From Warburgia ugandensis (lineage: Eukaryota > Streptophyta > Magnoliopsida > Canellales > Canellaceae): 64,000 nucleotides of DNA. The notes beneath the pieces were generated by a model that was not told where the DNA came from, ran no database searches, and saw only the letters and a program-made list of their open reading frames with translations. Positions within the stretch are counted from its first letter, which is position 1. Every line of letters begins with the position of its first letter. A program made the position numbers and the translations under genes. The DNA is taken from contig CP141136.1 of the NCBI GenBank assembly GCA_035236585.1, forward strand, positions 27,319,426 to 27,383,425. The letters are read 5' to 3'. Positions 12,517-24,250 of this stretch are shown here, piece after piece.

Positions 12517-15500
12517 TTTGCTTTTTGAGCTTGATTCCTTGATGGCTGATAGATGACATTCAAACAAGAGCGTATTTATTGAGCTGGAGAAGATTGAGCG
12601 TATTTATTCAGTGCCATTGATACTTGGGAGCTCCACTAGGACATCATAAGCAAGGGTCTAAAGGTATTATCTGAGAGATGTGCCTGGAGCGGTTATTTCT
12701 TGGCTTGTTTTGCTCATTTCTTTTGCAGGCAGAGGCAATAACTAACAGTAGAATTCAGTGCATATTGGAGATATATTTAGGCCCATTAACCAGAAAATCT
12801 GTGAATAACCCCTGTAGAATTTTGCACAATTTTTTATAGGTTTTAGAGAGTATTGCCCTCTCTTAATTGCATTTGTATCCAGTTAGGATGTGGAATTCAA
12901 TACCCAAAGTATAGGAAAATGTGATGCTTAGTGAAAATTTCAAATGTAAATCTGATCTCTCGTCTTACTCTTTTATATGAATGTTTCAGTTTTTTAAGTT
13001 CATTTGTTTGCCTTACAAATGGTGTGAATCTGAAGTGTCTCAAGTTCCTTTCTTTAGTTTTTGAGTTGTTGGTTGACAGTATGTTTGAGTTGTTAGGTTG
13101 AACTGCAAATCCATTTCTCGAGGATTGCTTCTTTTATGGTCCAAACAATCAAATATGGTAAGCCTTGAAGGCCATGAACAAAACTCATTTCTATTATTCC
13201 AAGCAGTTTGTACCCCTTGAATGCAGTTACTTTTTCTATCCACAGCTGTTGCATTGTTATCATGGATAATACACGAGGTAACTCGCCATGTGGTTCCCTA
13301 TTACATGAATCTCCCGCCTTTGGTTGATCTGGTCTGTGCATTTGATTTCTGTGATTCTGCATTCCTCATGTTGAGAATATCACAAACTTCGTATGATTCC
13401 AGTACCCAAAAAAGTGCTTTTGGTCGTTGGGGAACATGAAAAGAAAGGGCTCAAAACAAACTAATTCGGTCAGCATCAATACCCCAAAATGAGCTGAGCT
13501 GCAAGTTGAACTCCCTGCTCGACTAAGACACCGGCTGTTTTGTACTATCCTGCCAAATGGGGACATCCAAAGTCGTCGGAGTCCGATGAACAGGTTGGGA
13601 AAGGGCCCTTAACGCAAGTGGGGTGGCCTCCCTGAAAAATAGATGGATTTCTATAAGCTACTCTCATGTACCCAACATGATGATCAGATGTTGATCTGCA
13701 TGGTCTAAGCGTTTCGATCTATTTCTTAAACTGGGTCGACGCTTGATATTAAGTTTGACGGTTAGATTGTGGACTAGGATGTCTTCAGACAGGCCAAACA
13801 TGGTTTTGGCCACCTTGTCACATTGAGAGTAATGACATTTGCATGTGGCTCTAATCCATTATAGTTGGACTTTTCCATCCAGTCCGCCAACCGCCCCTGA
13901 TACTTTCTATGGCGTTCAAAAATGTAAGTTAGGCCCACATACTTTGTCTTCATCTGATTTTACCGTCTTAGATGCCTTAGCTATTAAAAATCTATGGACT
14001 GGATGCCCTTAAGACTATGCTTGTTGGACTCTTTGGGGTTAAAAAATGGCTGATCTCGAAGATTTCACCTTTTATTTTACATCTCCAAAGGTTAATAAGC
14101 ATTATCTCAGGGGTATCCAATAGATGAGAATTTCTTTTTAGTAGGGCAGCTATAAGGGAGCCTTGGTGCAATGATAGAGTTGTTGTGGTCATAGGTTTAA
14201 GATGTGGAAACAGCTTACAAAATGCAAGGTAAAATTGCAAACTATTGAGTTTTGTGGTTTGCCCTTCCTCGGACTTTGAATATGTATACGTGGGAGCTTT
14301 GTTCACTAGGCTGCCTTAGGATATTTAGGGTAGCCCAAGTCAAATGAACGGTATCAAGGGAATCCTGAATCAGATGTGCAGTTAATATCATTGTAAAAGT
14401 ATAACTGGTGGGCTCAGTGCACACTTTTTTCAAGGGAAGCCATGAAAAGCACTTTTATAATAGAAATCTTACTCTCTTATTATGAGAAGGTCCCTAGAAA
14501 TCCTACTCTGTAATCATCAGAAGGTATCTAGACCCTGACTTGTCATAGGTATTACATGAATTACGATGCAAGAGACAAAAGAGAGGTTGCTGTTAATTAT
14601 AAGGCCTTAACTAGAGCTAAAATCTGAATTGCTCCTCAATAATTGTGAAAATGGGGTTCATCGCATAGATTAGTCCCGTTTAAGGCAATTCAAATTGCGT
14701 AAGTTTCATGGCAGTAGGGGTCACTGATCCATTTAGCCAACCTCTGTGGGTTGGGCACAGTCCCGTACCCGTCGATGAACTGCTCGATCTTCACTAAGAA
14801 GAGTGTGACCATAGTCTTTATGGGAACTTCTTTTAATTGTTCCCTCCTCGTTAGAAATTGCAATACATAAATAACGTAAATCGAGGTGTTCCTAGATCAT
14901 CTTCTGCAGTATATCCGGCTTTTCATTTTTCCATTTTTTTCTCCCCCATTTTGTGAATATTGAACAGATGTACCCATGAGCAGCCTCCCCGTAGTCCAGC
15001 CAAAGTGAAAGGACCAATAGGCTTGTCCAAACGATGCAGAAAATTGATAGTGTAGTATAATAAAGTATATGAATGGCTACACTACAGTCTGTCAGTAACA
15101 ATTGAGTGTAAGAAACAAATGGAACCAGCGTCTCTCCCCCTGTTACTATGTGTTTCTTTTATGGCTGCATTTGCCCCATATCTTTTTCTTGTTTTTCTTC
15201 CCACTGACTACAAACAAAATCCGGTTGAATGCTAGGAAAGAGTGCTAAATGGACACCCCTTAGCTGTGGGAATTCCAGACTCGGGCAATTAGCGCCCCAC
15301 CTTTGGATGATTCTAGCATCCTAAAAGGCTGTGCTTTTTGAGTTAATTTCTAGCGTTCGTCTTCACGAGGTTTCTAACCATCCTTTTCCTGTGATCAAAA
15401 GTACAAGATCTAGATGGTAGAATCAGCCGATTTGCAAGCTTTTTGAATCACTAAACATTTTAAGCTAGAGCAATCACATGAACAGGTCGAATCATCCAGA

Positions 15501-16151
15501 TGCGAAGTTAGGATATGTGAAAGATATCAGCAAGCAAAAATCCTTCGTAAAGAAGTCGCTTCTAGATTGATGTGGGGAATTGTTGTGATTTATGGTTATA
15601 GTTTCTTTTTCATTTTCATGACATAACCTGCCAAAGGAAATGTCCGTATGTGATTATGACTGAACGAGGCTTTTCATCACATCATTCATCGATATTTGGG
15701 TCTTAACATGTGGGGAAATTCACCCGGTGCTGGGCCGTACCACTGGGACTAGAATATTTGCAGACTTCGTCACCTTCCGAAGTCGAAATAGATGGTTCTT
15801 CCCGTGCGTTGTATTGCGTAAAGTTAGTGAGACAAAGTGGTCCCGGATGAGGATATGGGTTATCAATTGCAAGATTTTGTTCTTAGGGACACCGATAATT
15901 AGATCCAACATTGGATGGTCCGCTCAAATATGAAGGTTGTACCTTGAAAATACAAGCCACTTCTACGACTATCAAGTCCGAAAGTTGGCCTCATCATCTC
16001 CAAAGATTGAGAAAGTACATGGAGGAGCATATTTCTTTCTCCCAGCTGACATTTAGAAGCCGGAACTATTACGCAGTCCATTCGTATCTACTGCACAAAA
16101 TGTAACTACTCTATGAGGAAGAAAAATGATTTAATGCACTTAGTAGCTTAA
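12517..16151. other. Intergenic region between CHR28 and the Harbinger-like unit
   Basis: Only short ORFs that look like chance occur here. CHR28 3' UTR sequence must lie in the first few hundred bases, but no polyadenylation site could be placed with confidence. Apart from the old Au SINE at 14157-14326, no gene, RNA or mobile element was recognised. Confidence 0.6.
14157..14326 (+). mobile_element. Old, diverged Au-type SINE
   Basis: The plus strand begins GGGAGCCTTGGTGCAATGAT and continues with GGAAACAGCTTACAAAATG, GCAAGGTAA, CCCTTCCTCGGACTT and GTGGGAGCTTTGTTCAC, ending GGCTGCC. These landmarks occur in the same order as in the three well-preserved copies at 39289, 46357 and 51131 (which lie on the minus strand). 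The B box is badly mutated and no clean target-site duplication was found, so it is an old insertion. Confidence 0.75.
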
Positions 16152-16173
16152 GGGGGGCTTATTTAACGGCACA
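16152..16173 (+). repeat. Left terminal inverted repeat of the Harbinger-like unit
   Basis: It begins GGGGGGC and continues TTATTTAACGGCACA. It matches the reverse complement of 25699-25720 at 20 of 22 positions. The following 120 bp hold repeated GATATC/GATATTT words, mirrored near the right end. Confidence 0.85.
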
Positions 16174-16725
16174 AGATATCTTCTGTGATATCTGAGATAT
16201 ATGTTATATTCTGTAATATCTTGTGTGATATTTGGGATATGTGGCATTTGTTCTGTGATATCTCTAGTAATATCTCTCGTGGCATTTGCTGACAGCCTAA
16301 CATTATTGTGCATCAGCATAGTCTATCTTTGCTATGGTTCATGCAAAATCAACTGGGTTTGCTTACTTGAAAGAAAAAATTCAAGTGGGTTTCTGCTGAA
16401 ACTTGATTGGGTTCTGGATATGTCGATTATGTGCTAGATATGGTTCATTTAGCAATATCTGTGGATTGACTTAGGAAAACCATACATTCCCAAGTTAGGA
16501 GAAACATTTGGAACATCAAACTGTTTTAAATGGGCTGGATAGGATATCATGTTTTACTAATGTCATAAGAGTAGTCTTCTTATTTTAAATGCTTTCTGTT
16601 GGCTTTCTTTTAGAAAGGAAGGGGTCAGAAGCTTTTCTTTGGTAAAGGAAGTGTTACAAGATTTTTGGGGCCTCTCTATTATAAACATTGAATTGGTACT
16701 TCTGATGTTACTTTATTTGTTTCAG

Positions 16726-16984
16726 CAAAAGGCTCTGGAAGCAGCAATGAATGACATAAATAACTCGTTTGGTAAAGGAAGTGTTACAAGATTAGGCAGT
16801 GCCGGTGGAGCTTTAGTGTATGTTATTCTCTTTTTACGTTTCTATTTGTTTTAAAAGTCTTCTTTTGATCTAGGGGCTTACATTATTCATATTGGAGAAG
16901 ATTTGCAGGGAGACTTTTCCGAGTGGGTGTTTATCACTAGACTTTGCACTAGGTGGTGGTCTTCCCAAAGGGCATATTATAGAG
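16726..16984 (+). pseudogene. Two-exon fragment of a chloroplast-type RecA gene
   Basis: Exon 16726-16817 and exon 16909-16984 are bounded by TTTCAG, AGT/GTATGT, TTGCAG and GAG/GTAAAC. Joined, they read 56 codons without a stop, including NSFGKGSVTRLGSAGGA, ETFPSGCLSLDFALGGG and LPKGHIIE. This is the segment just before the Walker A loop of bacterial-type RecA. Within plants, the SVTRLGSAGGALVETFPSG region matches plastid RECA1 rather than mitochondrial RECA2. The next exon (GPESSGKTT Walker A) and all others are absent, so no ATPase can be made. It lies 0.57 kb inside the left end of the Harbinger-like unit, opposite in strand to the transposase. Its good preservation points to recent capture. 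Confidence 0.85.
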
Positions 16985-17047
16985 GTAAACCTCTTTTTTT
17001 GTGTTAGTCCATATACTAAATGAAGGTGATCACTTGTTTCTTTTAAA

Positions 17048-17122
17048 GGTGAGTGGATTTGAATCCACATCCTAATGGTTGAGAGATAAGGCACTCTACC
17101 ACTTTGGCCAAGTGCTCACACC
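17048..17122 (-). tRNA. tRNA-like sequence (tRNA pseudogene or SINE head)
   Basis: The minus strand starts GGTGTGAGCAC, has an A-box-like GGCCAAAGTGGTAGAGTGC, and a T arm GTGGA-TTCAAAT-TCCAC with perfect pairing. The D stem GCAC/GTGC also pairs. The acceptor stem has two mismatches and the anticodon arm does not fold properly, so it is not a working tRNA. It may be the promoter part of a SINE. Confidence 0.45.
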
Positions 17123-18394
17123 TGATCAGTTTTTTGTATCAAAATGAATTCTCATCATTTTGATGAGGCTTGCCATTGTGTTCCTTTCAAATTACTTACT
17201 GTGGAACAACAAAAAACAATTTTAATGTGCAGTGTGAAACAACAAAGAAACTCTGATGAGTTCCTAGGGGGAACTGTCAGATTTAGTGCTATGCTCCAAT
17301 TTTCACGTATTTATGTGGATGCCATAATGATTGCATCACAATCTATACCCCTCAGTTTTTTCTTCTTTGGCATCCATTTTAACCTTTCTTTTTTCCAAAC
17401 CCGTTGCTTTCACTAGTTGCATAGCAAGAAAAAAGCTGTAGCATCTGCCATTGGTTATCTGTCTTATGCATGTAATGACATACAGAAAGCACCTTCTGTT
17501 ATGCTTTTCATTACTAAAGTTTAAACAGTCATAGCAGGATAGCATTCCGTTGTGATCTTAATTTGTATGTTTGTCAATTATGAAACGAAAATCTTCAAAT
17601 CCTCTAGCACTATTTTTGTTACATATGTTTTTTTTTAGTTGGTGCTTTGTTTTTGCTGTCTGATGACAATTCTAGACTATAAGAAGAAGAGATATAAAAT
17701 TAATTTAGGGTTCTTTGAACTATGAATAGATTTGGTGAAAAGTAGTAGAAGTTAAAAAGTGTTAATTCACAACCATACACAACACACAAGCAAACACGGA
17801 GGCACTACCTAATCTTGATGTAGTCTCCCCTTCCTTTGCATCAACAGTCCTATATTTGTCTTAAACTTCTCCAACTTGTTGTTATAGATTCAAAAATATA
17901 CCAACACCAAAAATCAAGGAAATTTACATAAAAAAAGAGCTAGAAATATTTAACAAGGAGTGCATTTGTCATCTCTTGGTGAATGATGACTATAAATAAG
18001 AAACTAATAGTAATTGCTAAAGATGTAGGGACAACCAATTTGGTAGTTATAATTTTCTTACAAAACAACTAAGTTGAAGTCTGCACAGACACACAATGCA
18101 CAAGCAGATAGCTCCATGGACTTATGCACAGGCACATATGGGTCAATGGTTAATGGCTATGAACCTAGAATTTGTAGAATCATCTGTTTCATTCCTAAAG
18201 CTTTTGCTTGTGTTGGCACTTATGGGCACATTTATGCCATTGATCAGCTGCTGCAAGCTCAAGTTGTTTATTGCAGAACCATTCTAATGCTGGTGCAGCA
18301 CTAGTCAGTCAGAGATGGGCATGTCCTGGATGGAATTTATACCCGAGTTTAATTCTGGGTAGCTTCCAATAGAGGCAATCTACCTTATGTTGGG

Positions 18395-18510
18395 TGGCAA
18401 TAGTTCCTTTCACAAGACAAGATGCATTTGCAAATGTAGAATAACAACTACTTTCATTGGCAATAGTTCTTTTCACAAGACAAAATGCATTTGCAATAGT
18501 TCTTTTAAGG
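18395..18510. repeat. Short direct repeat, 64-bp period
   Basis: GGCAATAGTTC plus the following CACAAGACAA and ATGCATTTGCAA recur at 18395 and 18459. A further partial copy of GCAATAGTTC follows at about 18494. It lies inside the Harbinger-like unit, downstream of the GRF gene. Confidence 0.85.
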
Positions 18511-18516
18511 TAAATT

Positions 18517-18914
18517 TTACATAAACATAGACACAATCATAAAAATGTTAATAACAAGTAGAAGTCCACAAAGGAGATATGCTACTACATTGAATGATGT
18601 TGACGAGGCATTAAATATGAGGGAGACATGGTCGCTCCCTCTGTCTTGTAATGCATTAGCGGACTTCGGCACCACATTTTGATCGAACCTCCTAGCACCC
18701 AACTGCTTTCTCCTGTGCATTGTAGTCCCAAATGGTGGTAAGGGTGGTAGCTCAACTGGCATGTACTCATCAAGCTAGATGAACCATCCCGTATGTTGTT
18801 CATTGGCAGGGCAACGAAAGTACCACTTGCCACAATTGGGCTTGGAATGCACATGGAGCAGCAGCATAGACCCTCGACCACATGCACACAAGGGGTGGGG
18901 GTTTCGCTCCATTC
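18517..18914 (-). pseudogene. GRF-type zinc-finger protein gene, one in-frame stop
   Basis: After an acceptor TTACAG at about 18915 the minus strand reads PHPLCACGRG, then HSKPNCGKWYFRCPA and TGWFI. A TAG stop at 18775-18777 follows, then LDEYMPVELPPLPP. The Cys/His spacing (CxCG ... GRxFYxCP ... W.DE) is that of the GRF zinc finger. The stop replaces the residue between GWFI and LDEY, usually Trp, so one G-to-A change could explain it. The C-terminus is hydrophobic (FNVVAYLLCGLLLVIN), as in many plant TE-linked GRF proteins. GRF fingers bind single-stranded nucleic acid in other proteins. Its role here is unknown; it lies downstream of the transposase on the same strand. Confidence 0.7.
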
Positions 18915-19053
18915 CTGTAAGTAGACAATATGAAGGATATTTTCTTATATAAGTAATATACACAATTAATAGAAGTAGTCATCATTTAACATTTCATAAC
19001 AAACTAACTAAATAGACCAAAAAAGAGTCTTAGTACAAACTTTTTGAAGAGTT

Positions 19054-20519
19054 TTATTGCAACGACATGTTCCTTGTCATGATTGCATAGTTACCGGTTG
19101 TTTCTATGAACATAATCGAACCAAAGTTTCTGTGCAATGGAAGAGTGCCAAGCAACAACATCTTAACGAGTGACTTTTGGGTAGGGCGTAATTGCATGCT
19201 CTGTGAATTATCTTCACTCATCAGGGCTGCTGCTTGTAAACTTCGCATCTCCATCTCATCTCGATGCACCACTTGCATTCCTGTATTCACCCTTTCCAAG
19301 TCTACAATCATGACAACTTCATCCTCTAAATCACTACTCAATAGTACGTTGTCATTATCATTATCGCATTGATAATCAGGATTCTCCTCCATCTCCTTTG
19401 CTGGCCACATGTCATCAACGCATTCTTGTAGCATAAAATTGTGGAGTGCACATAATGATTTCACAAGATTAATCTGTGTCCTAAGAGGAAAGGGAGGCGC
19501 AGACTTGAGAATGGGAAATCTGGCTTTTAGAACACCGAATGTTCTCTCTATCACATTCCTCAAAGATGCGTGTCGAAGGTTTCTCTCTTGCATTTTGTGG
19601 TTGTTGCATCCCCTGGCTAAACTCCTTCAGGTGATACCTGGTCTTTTGATAAGGGGCAAGAAACTGTTATCTATTTGCATAATCCCTGTCAACTAGGTAG
19701 TATTCTCTACACCATAATTGCGTAAGTAATTACGATGAATCGTTAAGATAGAACCTATGAATGTGAAAATATTAGCACAATGGATTTATCCTCAAGAATT
19801 GTCAACCGCACTCCTCTCATAAGAGCTTCTTTCAATATAGTGGAGTCATGTGTAGCCCCCTCAAAGCTAGTCAACATGTATGTGAATTGCATGTCAAAAT
19901 TATAGCATGCAAGAACATTTTGTGCAATGAAACCCTTCCTATTACCCCACCTTGTCAAGTCGAGAGGACCCACGCCAAAAACTATAGCTGGGTTCAATGT
20001 CCCATTAACAACTCCAATGCAACCCTGTAAATGAAATGATAGAGTGAATGTTAAGTGTGCGGCATCTAAAAGTGTTGCATTAAAAATCAAAAAAGACAAA
20101 TGGAGGTACTGTGAAGTGGTTGTCTCTTTGATAGTTGTTTGTAATCTCTAAGTGGTCTTCTGTTGCATGAGAAGCCATAAGACGATTGTACAATCGCAAT
20201 AGCGCATGAAGGACCTTGTGAAAGTTCGTACTGATGGTATAAGTGTACCTGAAAAGATCCTTCACTGTAGGTTTGTACCTTGAGTCCTAACTGACAATCA
20301 TTAAGAATGTCGCCGCCATCTCCTCTACTGTCACCCAACGAGTTGCGGATAAGAGGTCGGTGTTCTGAAAAATACTAACTTATCAAATTGGAACTGATGC
20401 ATTTTGTATAATTTTTGAATTCCCGTCCCAGTTTCTTTATAAACTTGACAAATTTTCAAGTAACCTTGAGTATTATTTTTTTTCACACATAGGTCAAGGT
20501 GTGTGCATATGTAGTGCAA
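19054..20519 (-). pseudogene. PIF/Harbinger (HARBI1-like) DDE transposase, decayed
   Basis: Minus-strand pieces in order are: ISTNFHKVLHALLRLYN (helix region before the catalytic core, ~20220), CIGVVNGTLNP (first catalytic block, ~20020), RKGFIAQNVLACYNFDM, FEGATHDSTILKEAL (second block, ~19850), EYYLVDRDYAN (third block, ~19690), FLAPYQKTRYHLKEF, and the C-terminal NLRHASLRNVIERTFG with LVKSLCALHNFMLQE. This is the normal order for HARBI1-like nucleases. The first block normally reads A-I-D-G-T; here it is VVNGT, so the first catalytic Asp is Asn. A stop follows YAN, and pieces lie in different frames. Spliced introns may explain some gaps. It could no longer be active. Confidence 0.85.
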
Positions 20520-21179
20520 TATCTTCCTCCTCGTGTTGCCTAATTTGTGTAAGTATTGATGATGCGATCATGTTCACAGCATGCTGCACTTCACGAATCA
20601 CTTCATCATTGAATGCAGCGCTTTGTGGAACTCATTGCCCATTGCCCTACATTGTCACAAATGACAACAGCGATGGGTAGAGAACAACATTTGTGCAATA
20701 GCTACAAACATAGATAACAACAACATTTGCTTTCATTTTAATGAATTTTTTACAGAGTCTCTTCTCTTTTTCAGACATTTCACAGTTCACACATGTGACA
20801 AGTTACACTTGATAATTAACATTTCCAAGCATAGCAAATCATATATTGAAGCATTTGCTAGATTTCATTTCAATGTGTTCGTGTAAGCTTTTGTAACAAT
20901 TTGAAATATAAGCAATTGCTAAGTAGAAACACGAGCACCACAAACAAATAGCCTAAAATAACATACTTACTAAAGAGCCTCAACAGATAAGATCTGTTGC
21001 ATGGTCTTAACATATGTCCATCATTATAGACAATTAATATCCACGGTCCAATATAGAAACACACATCAAAGTTTCAAATAATAAAACGCACAAAGTGATT
21101 GTAATCAAACTAGATAGGTCTCTCAGAAAGTGCACTATCTTACAAATGCATCTTCACATATAACAGTTGTCTCTCTTGC

Positions 21180-22088
21180 AGGCAACTAGCAAAAATCTTC
21201 CTAAAGCCTAGGTCTATTTTTTACAAAATACTATACGCCTTAACTCTTTCTAACTCAGTCATACCCTCCAAAGTATCAATTGCAGTCATCCACGTCGTGT
21301 TGTCCAGACCCGCAAGTCTTTCTAGCGTTGATATCATGGAAGGATCAATTAGTGAGTGGGGATAATTAGATGTTGAGGATGCTACCTAACTAACTTTTTT
21401 CCCCTTTTCCCTCACTCGCCATGGGTTAACAGTTCTAGATGAGGGAATCAAAGATGATGTTGTGGAGGTAGCTAGGTGGATAGGGGTTGCAGAATGTCTT
21501 CTGATGGATCGTGTGGGTGCAATCCATCATTGTCCCCTTGTACTTCCTCCCCATAATATGAGACCTATGAGTCAAACACATCAGCATCTATGTTTGACAT
21601 ATTTGGTCTGTATACTTCCTCAATCGGTTGTGTATATTGATTGCCAGTCATGCTTGATTCTAGGAGTGCCTCATCTTCTTTAGAAATATTAATCCTAGAG
21701 CAAAATTCACCCATGGCACTGCTCCCCCCAAACACCTCTCTAGGCATTCATATTTCCATAAATTCCTTTCAAATAAGCAACAAGCCTCTAAATTCGACTG
21801 TACAGATACAAACATTTGTAAGGGCATTATAAAGGTGATGTAAAGTATTATACTATTATAATAACGTGTTACCTGCAAGTGGTTATTTATGATCTTTGGA
21901 GTTGCAAGGAAGCAATTTCTCTCTACATCCCATCTTAAGCCTGAGTCTCCATTCTTCAATTTTGCAAGTGTAACATACTTGCGCTTGAAAAGCCTTATCT
22001 TCATATTCATCTGATTCATCATCCAATCAACTCCAAATCGGATTTTGAAGCAAAGTAGCAATTCCTTAATTATCGCACCCTTTGGCAT
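21180..22088 (-). pseudogene. Myb/SANT-like DNA-binding protein of the Harbinger element, frameshifted
   Basis: The first piece (22088 to about 21871) has VDWMMNQMNMKIRLFKRKY, LKNGDSGLRWDVERNCF and ends at a CAG/GTAACA donor. This is the trihelix or Myb/SANT-like pattern of the plant Harbinger second protein. After frame changes it continues as EVFGGSSAMGEFCSRI and NQYTQPIEEVYRP (~21730-21570). A plausible C-terminal end is LERLAGLDNTTWMTAID (~21330-21240). In active PIF/Harbinger elements this protein is needed with the transposase to reach the ends. Several frame breaks make it inactive. Confidence 0.62.
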
Positions 22089-23840
22089 ACTCCCAGTTGC
22101 AATGATCCTATCCTCTATGATTTCATCATAGAGTGTTTCAAGAATAAGTCCTCTTGTTCATTAGTCTATTTATTATTATAAGGCCCTTTGTCTCCCTCAA
22201 CTATGCCTTCAAACACTGTGTCCGAATCTTCACTATCAACCAGATTAGTGTCACAGGAACTCTTTCCTTTCTTTTGCGTGACATTTGGAAAGAATTATAT
22301 TTGCTATTTAGGCTACCACAAGGCCTCAAATAGACATACAAATAAGAGGATGCATCAAAAGAGTATAGTTTAATGTAGTTGCAGCTCCTAATCCTTCTAG
22401 TTGTTGTAAGCTCATAGCATGTGGCTACAAAATTCCATTTGAGACAATTCTTTCATAGCACTAGTAGATGGCTTTTAGCAATAGCCATGTATTATCCAAA
22501 ATTTAATGGTCCCATTTTCGCTTCAATCCTCCATGTATTATTCAAAATGTAGTGGTCTTATTTTCCTTCACCTAAAGAAGTTAGGAATAGCTTTTGTTTC
22601 ATACTTACAACAACTAGAACAGTTTTAGGCCTCATAGTTGCAATGTTTTATAATTCAGAATCATGTTGTCCAAATTCAAGAGACACACAGAAAAGCATTC
22701 AATCAAAATAAAATACAAGTTACATAGATATTTCATAAAATACTCCTATTATCTGAAAGAGTAAAGAAGGGAAACATCTCACTAGAGTATTCCTCATTTG
22801 TGAAGTATTCCTTGAGTATTTTAAGTTTACTATAGTTATTAAGAGATAATAGTAATTTAAAACCCACGATGAAGATAAGCCCAAGGGCATGATTTATCTT
22901 GAGTAGTAACCCCTCATGGCACCATTTTCAAGGAAGATAAATTTGGTCAATTGTTAATAGCCCAATTTCAAGATAAGCTTTACTCAAGGTGGGTGCTATT
23001 CTAATACAAGATACCCAGGGTAGCTTTATGAGGATTTATCTTAGAACTTTATCTAAGTCTAAGTGAAAACAAAATGTTATCTAAATGTTTCCTTTTACAA
23101 AATTACTCCAATTAGTGGGTTTGTAACAAAAGATTGAAACAAATTTGACAAAGATGGAAATGTATCTCTGTATAATTTAATTTGTTAATCTTGTAATCTT
23201 GTGAATTATTGCAACTAGTCCAAATCAACTTATCTATTGGATTTACATAGTAAACAACTTTCTTTTGTCCGGTTGATACAGTGAATGCTTATTTCTAGAC
23301 GATGTCTTATGTGACTGTTTTTTCGGAAGTACCTTTCATGTGTTTTTGTTATACCTTTTCTCACCTATGCCATCTCCCATATAGTTATTTAAGTTCCTAT
23401 ATTGCAAATTCAAGGGTTGCTTTACTTTGTATTTTTCTTCCATGCCAACTTTATACTAATTATACGGCTAAATGTCCTAGCAAATTTCAGCTAGAGACGT
23501 CTCTTAAGTACCTTGTGTTTTTTGCTTTGTTCTCCTTTGACATGAGATAGCTTTGCATACTTTTTTTGTTCTCTTCGTGGCCAAGGGTGCACTTGCTGAA
23601 TTTGGCTCTTGGCATGTTCTTTATCATAGGCTATTACAGCTCTTAAGAAAGGAGCATACTTGCTGAAGTATGGGTGTAGAGGGAAGCCCAAGTTTTGCCC
23701 ATATAGGCTTGCAAATGAAAGTTGAATCCATGAGTACAGATTTAGCACACATTTTATTCATGTAAATCCATTATTTGGGTTGGTCTTGATTGCATTTGTC
23801 TGATATGTTAATTATGTTCAATGTTTAGCTGGTATTGGAT

Positions 23841-24250
23841 TTTACATTCTTACAATTTATGGATCACTATCTTAGTTGGACGAATAGTCTCAACATCTCA
23901 TCAATAAATATCCAATAGTTTTTCCATAACATGTTTATAACTATGATATAATTTTGTAGAATTCACTTAGAGGTTCTAGGTGGTTTATAACATAAGAAAG
24001 CACGTATAAGGAATGTTTCATAGGATGAAATTTTCAAATATGATATTTACATTCTTACCATTTATGGATTACTATCTTGGTTGGATGGATAGCCTCAACA
24101 TGTCATAAATAAATATCCAATAATTTTCTCTTAACATGTTTATAACTATGATATGATTATGTAGAATTTACTCAGAGGTTCTAGGTGGTTCATAACATAA
24201 GGAAGCATGTATGGAAAATGTTTGGTAGGATCAAGTTTCAAATATGTAAT
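23841..24250. repeat. Tandem duplication, 205-bp period
   Basis: TTTACATTCTTAC at 23841 and 24046 begins two diverged copies. Each includes ATCCAATA, AACATGTTTATAACTATGAT and GAGGTTCTAGGTGGTT. It lies in the long stretch 22100-25440 of the Harbinger-like unit, where no gene was otherwise recognised. Confidence 0.88.

Noticed and set aside
16726..16984. A working RecA gene
   Set aside because: Only the stretch before the Walker A loop is present. No exon for Walker A, the L1/L2 loops or the C-terminus was found downstream, and the region is enclosed by transposon ends.
23491..23748. 85-residue Lys/Arg-rich antisense ORF in the Harbinger-like unit
   Set aside because: No recognisable domain, and it is separated from the other element genes by more than 1 kb of non-coding sequence.
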